Shown here piece by piece: positions 27,002-35,423 of a DNA stretch of 64,000 nt (positions are counted from its first letter, which is position 1; the number at the start of each line of letters is the position of its first letter). The translations under genes and the position numbers were made by a program. The DNA lies in contig NZ_VTUZ01000003.1 in assembly GCF_008369935.1 (NCBI RefSeq), positions 124,001-188,000 on the forward strand, given 5' to 3'. The stretch is from Paraburkholderia panacisoli (lineage in GTDB: Bacteria; Pseudomonadota; Gammaproteobacteria; Burkholderiales; Burkholderiaceae). The notes beneath the pieces were generated by a model. The model did not search any database and had not been told where the DNA came from. It worked only from the letters and a program-made list of their open reading frames with translations.

Positions 27002-28870
27002 ATGAATTCCAGTACTTCCGAGCCGACGCCGGCCGATGTCGTGTTCTTCAACGGCAAGATCGCCACGCAGGACGACAAGCGCTCGTTTGCCGACTCGCTC
27101 GCGGTGGCGAACGGCCGCATCATCGCTTCGGGGTCGCGCGAGACGGTGATGCGTCACGCGAACCACAGCACGCGGCAGGTTGATCTCAAAGGGCGCACGG
27201 TCATCCCCGGTCTGAACGATTCCCACCTGCACATCATTCGAGGTGGGCTGAACTTCAACATGGAGTTGCGTTGGGACGGCGTGCCGTCGCTGGCGGACGC
27301 GATCGACATGTTGCGCAAGCAGGTGGCACGCACGCCGGCGCCTCAATGGGTGCGCGTGGTGGGCGGCTGGAACGAGTTCCAGTTCGCCGAGCGGCGTGCA
27401 CCGACGCTCGAAGAAATCAATGCGATTGCGCCGGACACGCCCGTGTTCATTCTGCATCTCTACGACAGTGCGCTATTGAACGCCGCTGCACTGCGGGCAG
27501 TCGGCTATACGAAAGACACGCCGAATCCCCCCGGCGGCGAGATCCAGCGCGACCGGCGCGGCAATCCGACCGGCATGCTCATTGCGCGGCCGAACGCCGG
27601 TCTGCTGTACGCGACGCTTGCCAAAGGTCCGAAGCTCGCACCGGAGGATCAGCGCAATTCCACGAGGCACTTCATGCGCGAGCTGAACCGGCTCGGCGTG
27701 ACCAGCGCGATCGATGCGGGCGGTGGCTACCAGGCCTATCCGGACGACTACGCCGTCATCATGGATATGGCGAAGCACAATGAGCTGACGGTGCGGATCG
27801 CGTACAACCTGTTCACGCAGAACGCGAAAAAGGAAATCGAAGATTTCGCGAAATGGGTAAAGATGACGAGGCCCGGCGAAGGCGACGATTTCCTTCGTGT
27901 TAATGGCGCGGGTGAAATGCTGGTTTTCTCCGCCGCCGATTTCGAGGACTTTCTCGAACCTCGACCGGACTTGCCGGACTCGTTGGAGGTCGAGCTGGAA
28001 GCCGTGGTCAAGCTGCTGGTCGCCAACCGCTGGCCATTCCGTCTTCACGCCACCTACAACGAATCGATCGGGCGCTTCCTGAATGTGTTCGAACGCGTGA
28101 ACGCCGAAATTCCGTTTAACGGGCTGCGCTGGTTCTTCGATCATTGCGAGACCATCACGCAACAGAATATCGACCGGGTGCGCGCGCTCGGCGGCGGCAT
28201 CGCGATCCAGCATCGGATGGCCTATCAGGGTGAGTACTTCATCCAGCAATATGGCGAAGAGGCTGTGCGGCACACGCCACCCATGCGCCGCATGCTGGAT
28301 GCAGGACTGCCCGTCGGCGCGGGAACGGACGCCACGCGCGTCGCGAGTTTCAATCCGTTCGTTTCACTGTACTGGATGGTGTCGGGCAAGACGGTCGGCG
28401 GCACCACGATGTATTCGGACGTGAACAAGCTGGACCGAATGGAAGCGCTACGCCGTTACACAGTGGGCAGCGCGTGGTTCTCGAACGAGGAGGACCGCAA
28501 AGGCGCGCTGGTTGCCGGCCAGTTCGCAGACTTCGCGGTGCTCAGCGACGACTACTTTACCGTCGAGGAAAGCCGCATCAAGTTCCTGACCTCGGTGATG
28601 ACGGTAGTGGGCGGCAAGGTCGTCTATGCCGACGACGAATTCGCGCCGCTCGCACCCGCGGATCTGCCGGTTAGCCCGTCGTGGTCACCAGTAGCGGAAT
28701 TCGGCGGCTACAGTCGTTACAAGCCGACTGCGGTGGCATGCGTGGACGGCTGTGTGAATCTGTGCGGCGTGCATGCGCATGCGCATGGCTGGGCATGGCG
28801 TAAAAACGTGCCTGTCAGCGATTCGAACGGGTTCTGGGGTGCATTGGGTTGTAGCTGTTTCGCGTTCTGA
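27002..28870 (+). CDS. Amidohydrolase, YtcJ-like metal-dependent
   Basis: The 622-residue enzyme starts MNSSTSEPTPADVVFFNGKI (small N-terminal beta domain), then VIPGLNDSHLHIIRGG with the HxH metal motif. Later come RLHATYNESIGRFL, WFFDHCETITQQN and the final Asp motif PVGAGTDATRVASFNPF, and the C-terminal GQFADFAVLSDDYFTV completes the composite domain. This is the YtcJ/N-substituted formamide deformylase-like group; amide or ester substrates are unknown. GAGGATCGCC precedes the ATG at 27002, so the 11 residues before it in the frame are excluded. The channel gene follows 30 bp later, suggesting one transcript. Confidence 0.9.
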   Translation: MNSSTSEPTPADVVFFNGKIATQDDKRSFADSLAVANGRIIASGSRETVMRHANHSTRQVDLKGRTVIPGLNDSHLHIIRGGLNFNMELRWDGVPSLADAIDMLRKQVARTPAPQWVRVVGGWNEFQFAERRAPTLEEINAIAPDTPVFILHLYDSALLNAAALRAVGYTKDTPNPPGGEIQRDRRGNPTGMLIARPNAGLLYATLAKGPKLAPEDQRNSTRHFMRELNRLGVTSAIDAGGGYQAYPDDYAVIMDMAKHNELTVRIAYNLFTQNAKKEIEDFAKWVKMTRPGEGDDFLRVNGAGEMLVFSAADFEDFLEPRPDLPDSLEVELEAVVKLLVANRWPFRLHATYNESIGRFLNVFERVNAEIPFNGLRWFFDHCETITQQNIDRVRALGGGIAIQHRMAYQGEYFIQQYGEEAVRHTPPMRRMLDAGLPVGAGTDATRVASFNPFVSLYWMVSGKTVGGTTMYSDVNKLDRMEALRRYTVGSAWFSNEEDRKGALVAGQFADFAVLSDDYFTVEESRIKFLTSVMTVVGGKVVYADDEFAPLAPADLPVSPSWSPVAEFGGYSRYKPTAVACVDGCVNLCGVHAHAHGWAWRKNVPVSDSNGFWGALGCSCFAF

Positions 28871-28900
28871 CATCTGCGAATTGACGGCGCCAGCAGAGCG

Positions 28901-30379
28901 ATGATCACTATGCCCACACTGACAGACGGTGTGCTGTTTGGCCTGGGCATCCTGGTCCTCGAGTTTCTCGTCTGGCGCTTCATGGATCGGAGCAGCGACC
29001 AGACGCGCCTCGCATTTCGTGCATTGATGTTTGGTCTGTCGACCTACGTGCTGTTCAGTTCGGGGATGAATCCGCTGCGCGCGGCGCCATGGCCGGATGA
29101 GCCGCTGCGCCATCTTCTCGCGCAGGCGTTGGAGGTGGTGTGGTGGCTGCAGGGCGCGCGCCTCGTCACCATCATGCTGGATCGCGTGGTGTTGCCGGAA
29201 ACGTGGCATAAGGAGCGACTGTTTCAGGATGTGCTCGGCGCGCTGGTGTTCATGGCAGCCGCAGTGGGGGCAATCGCGTTCGTGCTGCAATTGCCGGTGC
29301 GAGGACTACTTGCGACTTCCGGCGCGCTCGCCGTCGTGCTCGGACTCGCCATTCAGAGCACGCTCAACGACGTGTTTTCAGGTGTCGTGCTCAATGCAAC
29401 CCAGCCTTTCCGGTTGGGCGATTGGATCACCATCGGCGAGGTGGAAGGGAAAGTCGCGGAGAGCAACTGGCGCGCGACGAGTCTGCTCAACGGGCAGGGC
29501 AATATCGTCGTGATTCCCAACAGCGTGGCGGCGCGTGCCAATATCGTCAACGCCAACGAGCCGTCGCATACGCATGGCATCAGCATCGTGCTGCCGGTCA
29601 AGCCGTCGATCCGGCCGTCGATCGTGCTGGAAGCGCTCGCCAATGCCGCCGCCAGTTCCGAAGATGTGCTGAGCGAGCCCAAGCCGCTCGTGAGCGTACG
29701 CCGCGCGACAAACGACGCGATCGAGTACGAGATCGTTTGCTACGTCGATGCATTGAGCAAGAAAATCGACGTTCGCAACGATCTGTTCGATCTCGCGCAT
29801 CGCCACCTGCTTTCGCGTGGAGTCGTGCTGCGGCCGCTTTCCGTGGCCGAGCCTGCTGTTGAGAGCGCGGATGAAAAGCATCGCTTGCTGCGCAGTGTGA
29901 TGATTTTCCAGGCGCTCGCCGACGACGAAATTTCGGAACTCGAAACCAAGCTGACCATGCACGAACTCGATGCCGCGGACACTATCTATACCGCAGCGGA
30001 TGAGCGCGGCCACGAGCTCCATATCCTGGCGCGAGGCGTGGCGAAAGTGACCGTAGCGAAAGACGGGGCTGAGATCGAACTGCGCCGGCTCGCGCCCGGC
30101 GACTCGATCGGCCAGTCAGGCATCCTCGCTGGCGTCAGAACCGACGTGATCGCACGCGCACTGACCCGCGCCACCGTGTTCCGGCTCGACAAGACCGCGT
30201 TGACACCGATCCTCGCGAGACGCCCCGAAGTGGCAAAGGAGATGTGCCGCTTGCTATCTGAACATCACGCAAGCGAAGAGATGCTGCTCGCAGCGCCGGT
30301 CACTGTCGATGGGAGTTCAGGTGGTCTGCTGCAATGGATTCGCGATGGCGTGCGGCGATTCCATGAACTGACGATTTGA
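28901..30379 (+). CDS. MscS-family mechanosensitive channel with C-terminal cyclic-nucleotide domain
   Basis: The 492-residue inner-membrane protein has about four N-terminal helices (residues 10-130) and the pore-lining helix with LLATSGALAVVLGLAIQSTL and NDVFSGVVLN. The beta domain reads FRLGDWITIGEVEGKVAESN and GNIVVIPNSV. From about 330, LRSVMIFQALADDEISELE through LAPGDSIGQSGILAGVRTDV is a cNMP-binding fold, as in the bacterial bCNG channels. Those channels are gated by ligand more than tension. It lies between the amidohydrolase and the haloperoxidase remnant. Ligand is unknown. Confidence 0.9.
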   Translation: MITMPTLTDGVLFGLGILVLEFLVWRFMDRSSDQTRLAFRALMFGLSTYVLFSSGMNPLRAAPWPDEPLRHLLAQALEVVWWLQGARLVTIMLDRVVLPETWHKERLFQDVLGALVFMAAAVGAIAFVLQLPVRGLLATSGALAVVLGLAIQSTLNDVFSGVVLNATQPFRLGDWITIGEVEGKVAESNWRATSLLNGQGNIVVIPNSVAARANIVNANEPSHTHGISIVLPVKPSIRPSIVLEALANAAASSEDVLSEPKPLVSVRRATNDAIEYEIVCYVDALSKKIDVRNDLFDLAHRHLLSRGVVLRPLSVAEPAVESADEKHRLLRSVMIFQALADDEISELETKLTMHELDAADTIYTAADERGHELHILARGVAKVTVAKDGAEIELRRLAPGDSIGQSGILAGVRTDVIARALTRATVFRLDKTALTPILARRPEVAKEMCRLLSEHHASEEMLLAAPVTVDGSSGGLLQWIRDGVRRFHELTI

Positions 30380-30414
30380 GCCGGATCTCTGGAAGCCGCG
30401 TTTCTTAAGCTTTT

Positions 30415-30434
30415 TTAAGAACTCGCCAAGGTCT
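30415..30434 (+). promoter_or_regulatory. Second TTAAG-N5-GCCAAGG-N-CT element
   Basis: TTAAG (30415-30419) and GCCAAGGTCT (30425-30434) repeat the element seen at 25934. TTCTTAA-gctttt-TTAAGAA (30402-30421) just overlaps it as a perfect 7-bp inverted repeat. It lies 87 bases before the haloperoxidase remnant start and could drive the HD-domain gene and those beyond. Confidence 0.45.
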
Positions 30435-30520
30435 TTATTTGATTTACTCGTTACGCTGCAATGGAGAGTCGGCAAGCTTTCTACTGAACAGATCCCGCGC
30501 AATCCACCATGGAGGTTCAT

Positions 30521-30613
30521 ATGAGTACTTTCACCACATCCGACGGCATCCAGCTCTACTACAAGGATAAAGAGCAGCTCAACCAGGACCTCCTCGACTT
30601 CGCACGGTCCTAG
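30521..30613 (+). pseudogene. Haloperoxidase (alpha/beta hydrolase) reduced to its two ends
   Basis: A 30-codon frame with a strong GGAGG ribosome-binding site reads MSTFTTSDGIQLYYKD and then KEQLNQDLLDFARS. The first 16 residues are the family N-terminus (MSTF-T-DG--IYYKDWG), and the last 14 are its C-terminal helix (LN-DLLAF-). Roughly 240 residues with the whole active site are missing, but the frame and stop are kept. The likely cause is recombination between short repeats such as ACAAGGAT at both ends; this is inference. Whether the 30-residue peptide is made is unknown. Confidence 0.75.
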
Positions 30614-30692
30614 GTATCGCCCGGCTGTGATGTCCGTCTGACACACCGGTTCATGCATATCGGGAGGAGCTGTCTGACAGGGAGGAGTTGAC

Positions 30693-31334
30693 ATGACGAA
30701 AACCATTGCGGGAGTCGATATTCCCGACAGTGCGATGGCCCGAAAGGCGACCGATCAAATCAGGGCTACAGAATCGCAGTTGATGTTTCATCATGCGCTG
30801 AGAGCATTTGTGTTTGCCGCGCTGACCGGCTACCGCGAGAAGCTGACATTCGACGCGGAGTTGCTTTATGTCGGCGCGATGTTTCACAACGTCGGCCTGA
30901 ACGTGAAGCACCAGCATTCTCCGTGGCGGTTTGAAGTGGATGGCGCCAACGCGGCACGTGAATTTCTGCGGCAGCATGGCGCGCCTGAAAGCGCGATCGA
31001 AGAGGTGTGGGAGGCCATTGCATTGCATACGACGCCGGGCATTCCTGAGCACATGTCTCCACTCGTCGCTCTGGTCAGCGCCGGAGTGCAGATGGATGTT
31101 CGAGGCGCCCGCTACGACGAATTCACCGCGCAACAGCGCGATGAAATCGTGCAGGCCTATCCGCGCGAATCCAGTTTCAAGAAGAAAATCATCGAGGCAT
31201 ATGCGCGTGGCCTGGAGCATCGTCCCGAGACGACGTTCGGGACGGTAAACGCCGACGTTCTGGATCGGTGGAACCCGAACTATCGGCGGTTGAATTTTTG
31301 TGGGCTGGTTCTCGGATCGGACTGGCCCAATTGA
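30693..31334 (+). CDS. HD-domain protein, cyanamide-hydratase-like, with HN in place of HD
   Basis: A 213-residue helical protein with AESQLMFHHALRAFVFAALT-type first helix, LLYVGAMFHNVGLN and later EAIALHT and AGVQMDV. This is the helix order of HD-domain hydrolases near the cyanamide hydratase group found in many soil bacteria. The usual HD dyad is HN here (MFHNVGL), so one metal ligand is altered and activity cannot be assumed. It lies 79 bp after the haloperoxidase remnant and 75 bp before XapX. A GGGAGGAG ribosome-binding site is clear. Confidence 0.85.
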   Translation: MTKTIAGVDIPDSAMARKATDQIRATESQLMFHHALRAFVFAALTGYREKLTFDAELLYVGAMFHNVGLNVKHQHSPWRFEVDGANAAREFLRQHGAPESAIEEVWEAIALHTTPGIPEHMSPLVALVSAGVQMDVRGARYDEFTAQQRDEIVQAYPRESSFKKKIIEAYARGLEHRPETTFGTVNADVLDRWNPNYRRLNFCGLVLGSDWPN

Positions 31335-31409
31335 CATGGCGTGACGTGAAGTACTAGCGCTTGCCGATCGTTTCGGGAGCGAGCGGCAGATAACGAAAGG
31401 ACAATCGGA

Positions 31410-31658
31410 ATGGGCTACGTAATTTCATTAGGAGTCGGTTTCGCGGTCGGACTCCTCTATTGGCTACTCAAGGTGCAATCACCCGCGCCGCCGTTGATCG
31501 CGCTGGCTGGTCTGCTCGGCATGGTGTTGGGCGAGCACGCCATACCGGTCGTCAAGGCGCAGCTCTTTGCGCAGACGTCGACGGTCCAGATTGCGGAGCA
31601 GACGAAGCGCGCCGCAGTGGAGAGACCTGCGCCGGGCGCGACGAAAGAGGGCGGTTGA
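31410..31658 (+). CDS. XapX-domain (DUF1427) small membrane protein
   Basis: An 82-residue protein of two hydrophobic helices: ISLGVGFAVGLLYWLLKVQS, then PLIALAGLLGMVLGEHAIPV, followed by a charged tail. The PAPP loop and GLLG-VLGE are the XapX signature. Family members are short inner-membrane proteins of unknown function, often beside YoaK or hydrolases as here. A GAAAGGA-type ribosome-binding site lies upstream. The C-terminal tail (EQTKRAAVERPAPG) is probably cytoplasmic. Confidence 0.85.
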   Translation: MGYVISLGVGFAVGLLYWLLKVQSPAPPLIALAGLLGMVLGEHAIPVVKAQLFAQTSTVQIAEQTKRAAVERPAPGATKEGG

Positions 31659-31698
31659 TGGCGCTGGCGCGAGTCTTTCGCTTGCAGGGGAATCGTTC

Positions 31699-31905
31699 GT
31701 GAAAAAACACGAGGACGCGATTCTCGCGTTTATTGCGGGCTGCGTCGACACAGTTGGATTCGCCTCGAGTCGACGCTGGCGGCAATGTGCAGCTTTGTCG
31801 TCGGCGCGATTTGCGGCGCGATGGCGTATGTCGGTTTTTCGTTCTGGTAGCCGTTTTGCTGTTTCTCGCATGGAAAAAAAGGCGGCCGAAGAGAGCCGGT
31901 AGACA
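31699..31905 (+). pseudogene. YoaK/DUF1275 membrane protein reduced to its ends
   Basis: From a GTG at 31699 the frame reads VKKHEDAILAFIAGCVDTVG, the YoaK N-terminus (LAF-AG-VDT-GF). A second frame then gives STLAAMCSFVVGAICGAMAY with VGFSFW, the last helix region, and a third gives VAVLLFLAWKKRRPKRAG, the C-terminus. Roughly two thirds of the usual 220 residues are gone and two frame changes remain. The next gene is XapX's usual companion, now lost. Nothing functional is expected. Confidence 0.7.
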
Positions 31906-32003
31906 GCGCGGAAGACATCGCTTCACCAACGTTCGACAAACCCCGTGCGGCCTCGATCAAAGGCTGACCCATTCAGACATTGCTAACACTATCAGGTAAC
32001 GAA

Positions 32004-32954
32004 ATGCTCAAGTCGCTTCATCGATTCCGCCAGATTAGTCTGCTGTCCGCTGCGATACTGATCGGTTTGATGCCTGCTTCATCTGCATTCGCCGATGCCG
32101 GGCCGCCGGAAGTGGCGAACGGTAATGCTGCGCTCACCGCGATGCACCCTGACGTATCAGTGGGCGCGCAGTACGACACCACCCACGTGTACGTCGCCCC
32201 TGCCGATCTCGATGCATTCGTGAGCAGTTTCCTTGCGACGTTCGGCGGCAAGGCTTCTCCGCGCGCGGTGTTCACGGTGACACCCACGCCGAGCAGGACG
32301 GCCTCGCAGTATGTGCAGACGCCGGTCGGCATGCTCTCCGTGTTCGGCTTCGAAACGCCGATTCCGTATCCATTCGGTAATGAGCGAACCGGCTACCTGG
32401 TCACCAATATCGATCAGGCGGTGAAGGCGGCGCGCGCGTCGGGCGCCGATGTCCTAGTCGACACCTTCGATGATCCGATTGGCAAGGATGCGGTCATTCA
32501 ATGGCCGGGAGGCTTGTCGATGCAACTGTATTGGCACACCAAAGCCCCCAACTATGCGCCGTTGCACAGCGTGCCGGAAAACCGCGTGTACGTGTCGCGT
32601 GACGCGGCGAACAACTTCGTTCGCCGCTGGCTGCGCTTTTCGCACGGCAAGGTAGTGTCGGACAATCCGCGCGCGGACGCCGGTGTGATCGGCCGGCCGG
32701 GCGAGACGATGCGCGAGATGCGGATCAACTCGGGCTTTGGGCGCATGGTGGTGTTCGTCACCGACGGCAAACTGCCGTTCCCGTTTGGGCGCGAAACGAC
32801 CGGCTATGCCGTCGATGACCTCGCGCAGACGCTCGATCGCGCGCAGGCGGCCGGCGCGAAGGTACTGTATCCGGCGTATGGCAACGGGTCGGGCAAGACT
32901 GCCGTGATCGAATTCCCCGGCGGCTACATTGCTGAAGTTCACGATGGCCAATGA
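32004..32954 (+). CDS. Secreted protein with two VOC (glyoxalase-fold) domains
   Basis: A 316-residue protein with a Sec signal (SLLSAAILIGLMPASSAFAD; cleavage near ASSAFA). Two similar halves follow, each with a conserved PFG----GY core: PYPFGNERTGYLVTNIDQAV and FPFGRETTGYAVDDLAQTLD. Each has a V-Q/I-FPGG close (VIQWPGGLSMQLYW; AVIEFPGGYIAEV). These are bicupin-like glyoxalase/bleomycin resistance folds, with an unusual periplasmic or outer location. Its stop overlaps the porin start (ATG at 32944) by 11 bases, a strong sign of translational coupling. Function is unknown; binding or breakdown of a compound brought in by the porin is plausible. Confidence 0.8.
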   Translation: MLKSLHRFRQISLLSAAILIGLMPASSAFADAGPPEVANGNAALTAMHPDVSVGAQYDTTHVYVAPADLDAFVSSFLATFGGKASPRAVFTVTPTPSRTASQYVQTPVGMLSVFGFETPIPYPFGNERTGYLVTNIDQAVKAARASGADVLVDTFDDPIGKDAVIQWPGGLSMQLYWHTKAPNYAPLHSVPENRVYVSRDAANNFVRRWLRFSHGKVVSDNPRADAGVIGRPGETMREMRINSGFGRMVVFVTDGKLPFPFGRETTGYAVDDLAQTLDRAQAAGAKVLYPAYGNGSGKTAVIEFPGGYIAEVHDGQ

Positions 32955-34464
32955 AGGGCGGGCAATCAGCCCGCTAAAGGCGCGCGGGCGCCCGAGGCGT
33001 AGTTCCGCGCAGCGAGCCGTCCGTGCCTTGCTGATCAGCACGGGTCTCGCGGCCGCGTTGCCTGTTTCGGCTGCGGATACGGCGCTTGGCGGCGCCGACG
33101 ATACTTCCACGGGCAGCACTGCCGCGACGTCGACCGCCGTGAGTGCGTCGTGCGCACGGCCCGTTGTCATGTTCAACCGATGGCAGGAAAACTGGTCGGC
33201 GTTGGCCAATCCGTGCGTGCCGAAACGGCCTTTCGATTCGCTGAAGTACATTCCGCTGTTCGGCAATCCGGACACGTATATCTCGCTGGGCATGGTGTTG
33301 CGCGAGCGGCTGGAAGTGAACGACGCGCCGCTGTTCGGACTGGGCACCGCGCGCGACGACGCCTACCTGTTGCAACGTCTGGAAGTCCACGCGGATGTCC
33401 GCCTCGGCCCTCATGTGCAGATCTTCACGCAATTCGAGGACGCGCGCCCGTACGGCAAGGACATGGTCACGCCCGTCGACAAGAACCCGCTGGATCTGCG
33501 GCAGGCATTCGTCGCCATCACCGAGCCGCTTGGACCTGGTACCGTCAAGTTCCGGGTGGGGCGGCAGGAGATGGCGTTCGACTTGCAACGATTCATCTCG
33601 GTTCGCGACGGCCCGAACGTGCGCCAGGCGTTCGACGCGATCTGGGCCGACTATGAAACCGGTCCGTGGCGCTGGATCGCCTATGCGACGCAGCCGGTGC
33701 AGTATCGCGACAATTCCCCTTTCGATGACGTTTCCAATCGCGATCTGACCTTCAGCGGCGTACGCGTGGAGCGCAAAAATGTCGGACCCGGCGATCTGTC
33801 CGCGTACTACTCCCGCTACAACCGCAGCAACGCGCACTTTCTCGACGCGACCGGCGACGAACACCGCGACGTCTTCGATGCGCGCTATTCCGGCAACGTC
33901 AACCATCTCGACTGGGATGCCGAAGCGATGTATCAGTCCGGACATGTCGGCAGCAATACGATCGGCGCGTGGGCGGTAGGGTCGCTCGCCGGCTACACGC
34001 TGGCGACGGTGCCATGGACGCCGCGGGTCGGCATCCAGGTGGATGCCGCGTCTGGTGACAGCCATCCGGGCGACGGCCGGCTCGGCACATTCAATCCGCT
34101 CTTTCCGAACGGGTATTACTTCGCGCTGGCCGGATATACCGGCTACACCAACCTGATTCACGTCAAGCCGTCGCTCATCGTCAAGCCGAACAGCAAGCTG
34201 ACGCTGCTGGCCGGCGTAGGCCTTCAATGGCGCGAGACGACCGGGGACGCGGTTTACCAGCAAGGATCCGCGGTCGTGCCAGGCACCGCGGGACGTGGCG
34301 GCCGCTGGACCGGTTTCTATACACAGCTTCGCGCCGACTGGGCGGTCAGCGCGAATCTCGCCGCGGCGCTCGAAGCGGTGCATTTCCAGGTCGGACAGTC
34401 GCTGCGCGAGTTGGGTGCCCGCAATGCCGACTACGTCGGCGCTGAAATGAAATTCGGCTGGTAG
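32944..34464 (+). CDS. Outer-membrane porin, alginate-export (AlgE-like) family
   Basis: A 506-residue beta-barrel protein. A Sec signal (ALLISTGLAAALPVSAAD) precedes an 18-strand-type barrel with FRVGRQEMAFDLQRFISVRD, TPRVGIQVDAASGDSHPGDG and the terminal strand YVGAEMKFGW ending in Trp, typical of outer-membrane proteins. The LGR/RVGRQE and FNPLFPNGYYF blocks match the PF13372-type alginate export family, many members of which import or export organic acids rather than alginate. It is translationally coupled to the double-VOC gene. Length and barrel seem intact. Confidence 0.87.
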   Translation: MANEGRAISPLKARGRPRRSSAQRAVRALLISTGLAAALPVSAADTALGGADDTSTGSTAATSTAVSASCARPVVMFNRWQENWSALANPCVPKRPFDSLKYIPLFGNPDTYISLGMVLRERLEVNDAPLFGLGTARDDAYLLQRLEVHADVRLGPHVQIFTQFEDARPYGKDMVTPVDKNPLDLRQAFVAITEPLGPGTVKFRVGRQEMAFDLQRFISVRDGPNVRQAFDAIWADYETGPWRWIAYATQPVQYRDNSPFDDVSNRDLTFSGVRVERKNVGPGDLSAYYSRYNRSNAHFLDATGDEHRDVFDARYSGNVNHLDWDAEAMYQSGHVGSNTIGAWAVGSLAGYTLATVPWTPRVGIQVDAASGDSHPGDGRLGTFNPLFPNGYYFALAGYTGYTNLIHVKPSLIVKPNSKLTLLAGVGLQWRETTGDAVYQQGSAVVPGTAGRGGRWTGFYTQLRADWAVSANLAAALEAVHFQVGQSLRELGARNADYVGAEMKFGW

Positions 34465-34517
34465 ACACAGTATCCGCAAGTGGTCATCGCGTTGAGGTGT
34501 TAGATGAGGTCGATTTC

Positions 34518-35423
34518 ATGAGTACCCGCGCTCTATCCGCCGACGCGGCGACGCCGTCGGAACTCGAAATTCCATACTCTTCGCCGGAATATCGCCAGCA
34601 CCAGATGTTCCCGCGTCTTTCGTGTGCGGAGATTCAAAGCCTGCGGCGGTTTGCCAGGCCGATGTCGTTCAAGGCGGGCGAACTGATCTTCGAAAGAGGC
34701 CATGTCGCGCTGGGCCTTTTTGTGCTGCTGCATGGACGCGTACGGATCTGCTCGGGCAAGCCCGCGTTGATCGACGGCGTCGCGTTGACCGACATCGAGA
34801 CGCTCGTGATCGAGCCGGACAGGCTGCGCGCATTGATCGTCGCCGACGCTCAACTGGGCGAGCACATCATGCGCGCGCTGATCCTTCGGCGGCTTGGACT
34901 GATCGAGCAAGGGCTCGGTCCGATCATCGTGGGCAACGGTGACGATGCGCGTCTGGTCGGGCTGCAGGGTTTCCTGCGCCGCAACGCGTACCCGGCGATG
35001 GTGATCGACGCCCGCAGCGATCCCGAGGCGATCACGCTGCTGGGCGGCATGACGACCGGTCCGGACGACTTTCCGCTCGTCTTCTGCCCGAACGGTTATG
35101 TGTTGCGCGCGCCGGACGAGGCGCAGCTGGCGTCGTATCTCGGGCTCGTGCCGACATTCGAGCCATTGCATGTCTATGAGGTGGCGATCGTCGGCGCGGG
35201 GCCGGCTGGGTTGGCCGCGTCAGTCTACGCGGCGACCGAGGGTTTGTCGGTCGCCGTGTTCGACAGGGCCAGCACGCAATATCCGCTCGAGACCAGTGTG
35301 CCGGGCATGTTCGGCGTCGGCGACGTGCGCTCGGAATCCGTGAAACGGGTCGCCGTGGCGGTTGTCAGTCAGATCCGTGCTTACCTGAGCCAACTGACAA
35401 CGACGTCGGCTCAGGACGTTTAA
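34518..35423 (+). CDS. Crp-domain / thioredoxin-reductase fusion with internal deletions
   Basis: A 301-residue frame begins as a Crp-type sensor joined to a pyridine-nucleotide reductase, normally about 550 residues. Within the cNMP domain LLHGRVRICSGKPALIDGVA jumps over about 33 expected residues. The reductase part starts VAIVGAGPAGLAASVYAATE and then runs from SVAVFDRAS straight to LETSVPGMFGVGDVRSESVK, missing some 200 residues including the NADPH domain. VAVAVVSQIRAYL also lacks the usual GEG. All losses keep the frame. GAGG eight bases before the ATG at 34518 sets the start. It is most likely inactive as a reductase. Confidence 0.75.
   Translation: MSTRALSADAATPSELEIPYSSPEYRQHQMFPRLSCAEIQSLRRFARPMSFKAGELIFERGHVALGLFVLLHGRVRICSGKPALIDGVALTDIETLVIEPDRLRALIVADAQLGEHIMRALILRRLGLIEQGLGPIIVGNGDDARLVGLQGFLRRNAYPAMVIDARSDPEAITLLGGMTTGPDDFPLVFCPNGYVLRAPDEAQLASYLGLVPTFEPLHVYEVAIVGAGPAGLAASVYAATEGLSVAVFDRASTQYPLETSVPGMFGVGDVRSESVKRVAVAVVSQIRAYLSQLTTTSAQDV

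Noticed and set aside
26810..27457. 215-residue minus frame opposite the amidohydrolase start
   Set aside because: Antisense to a clear gene, no motif.
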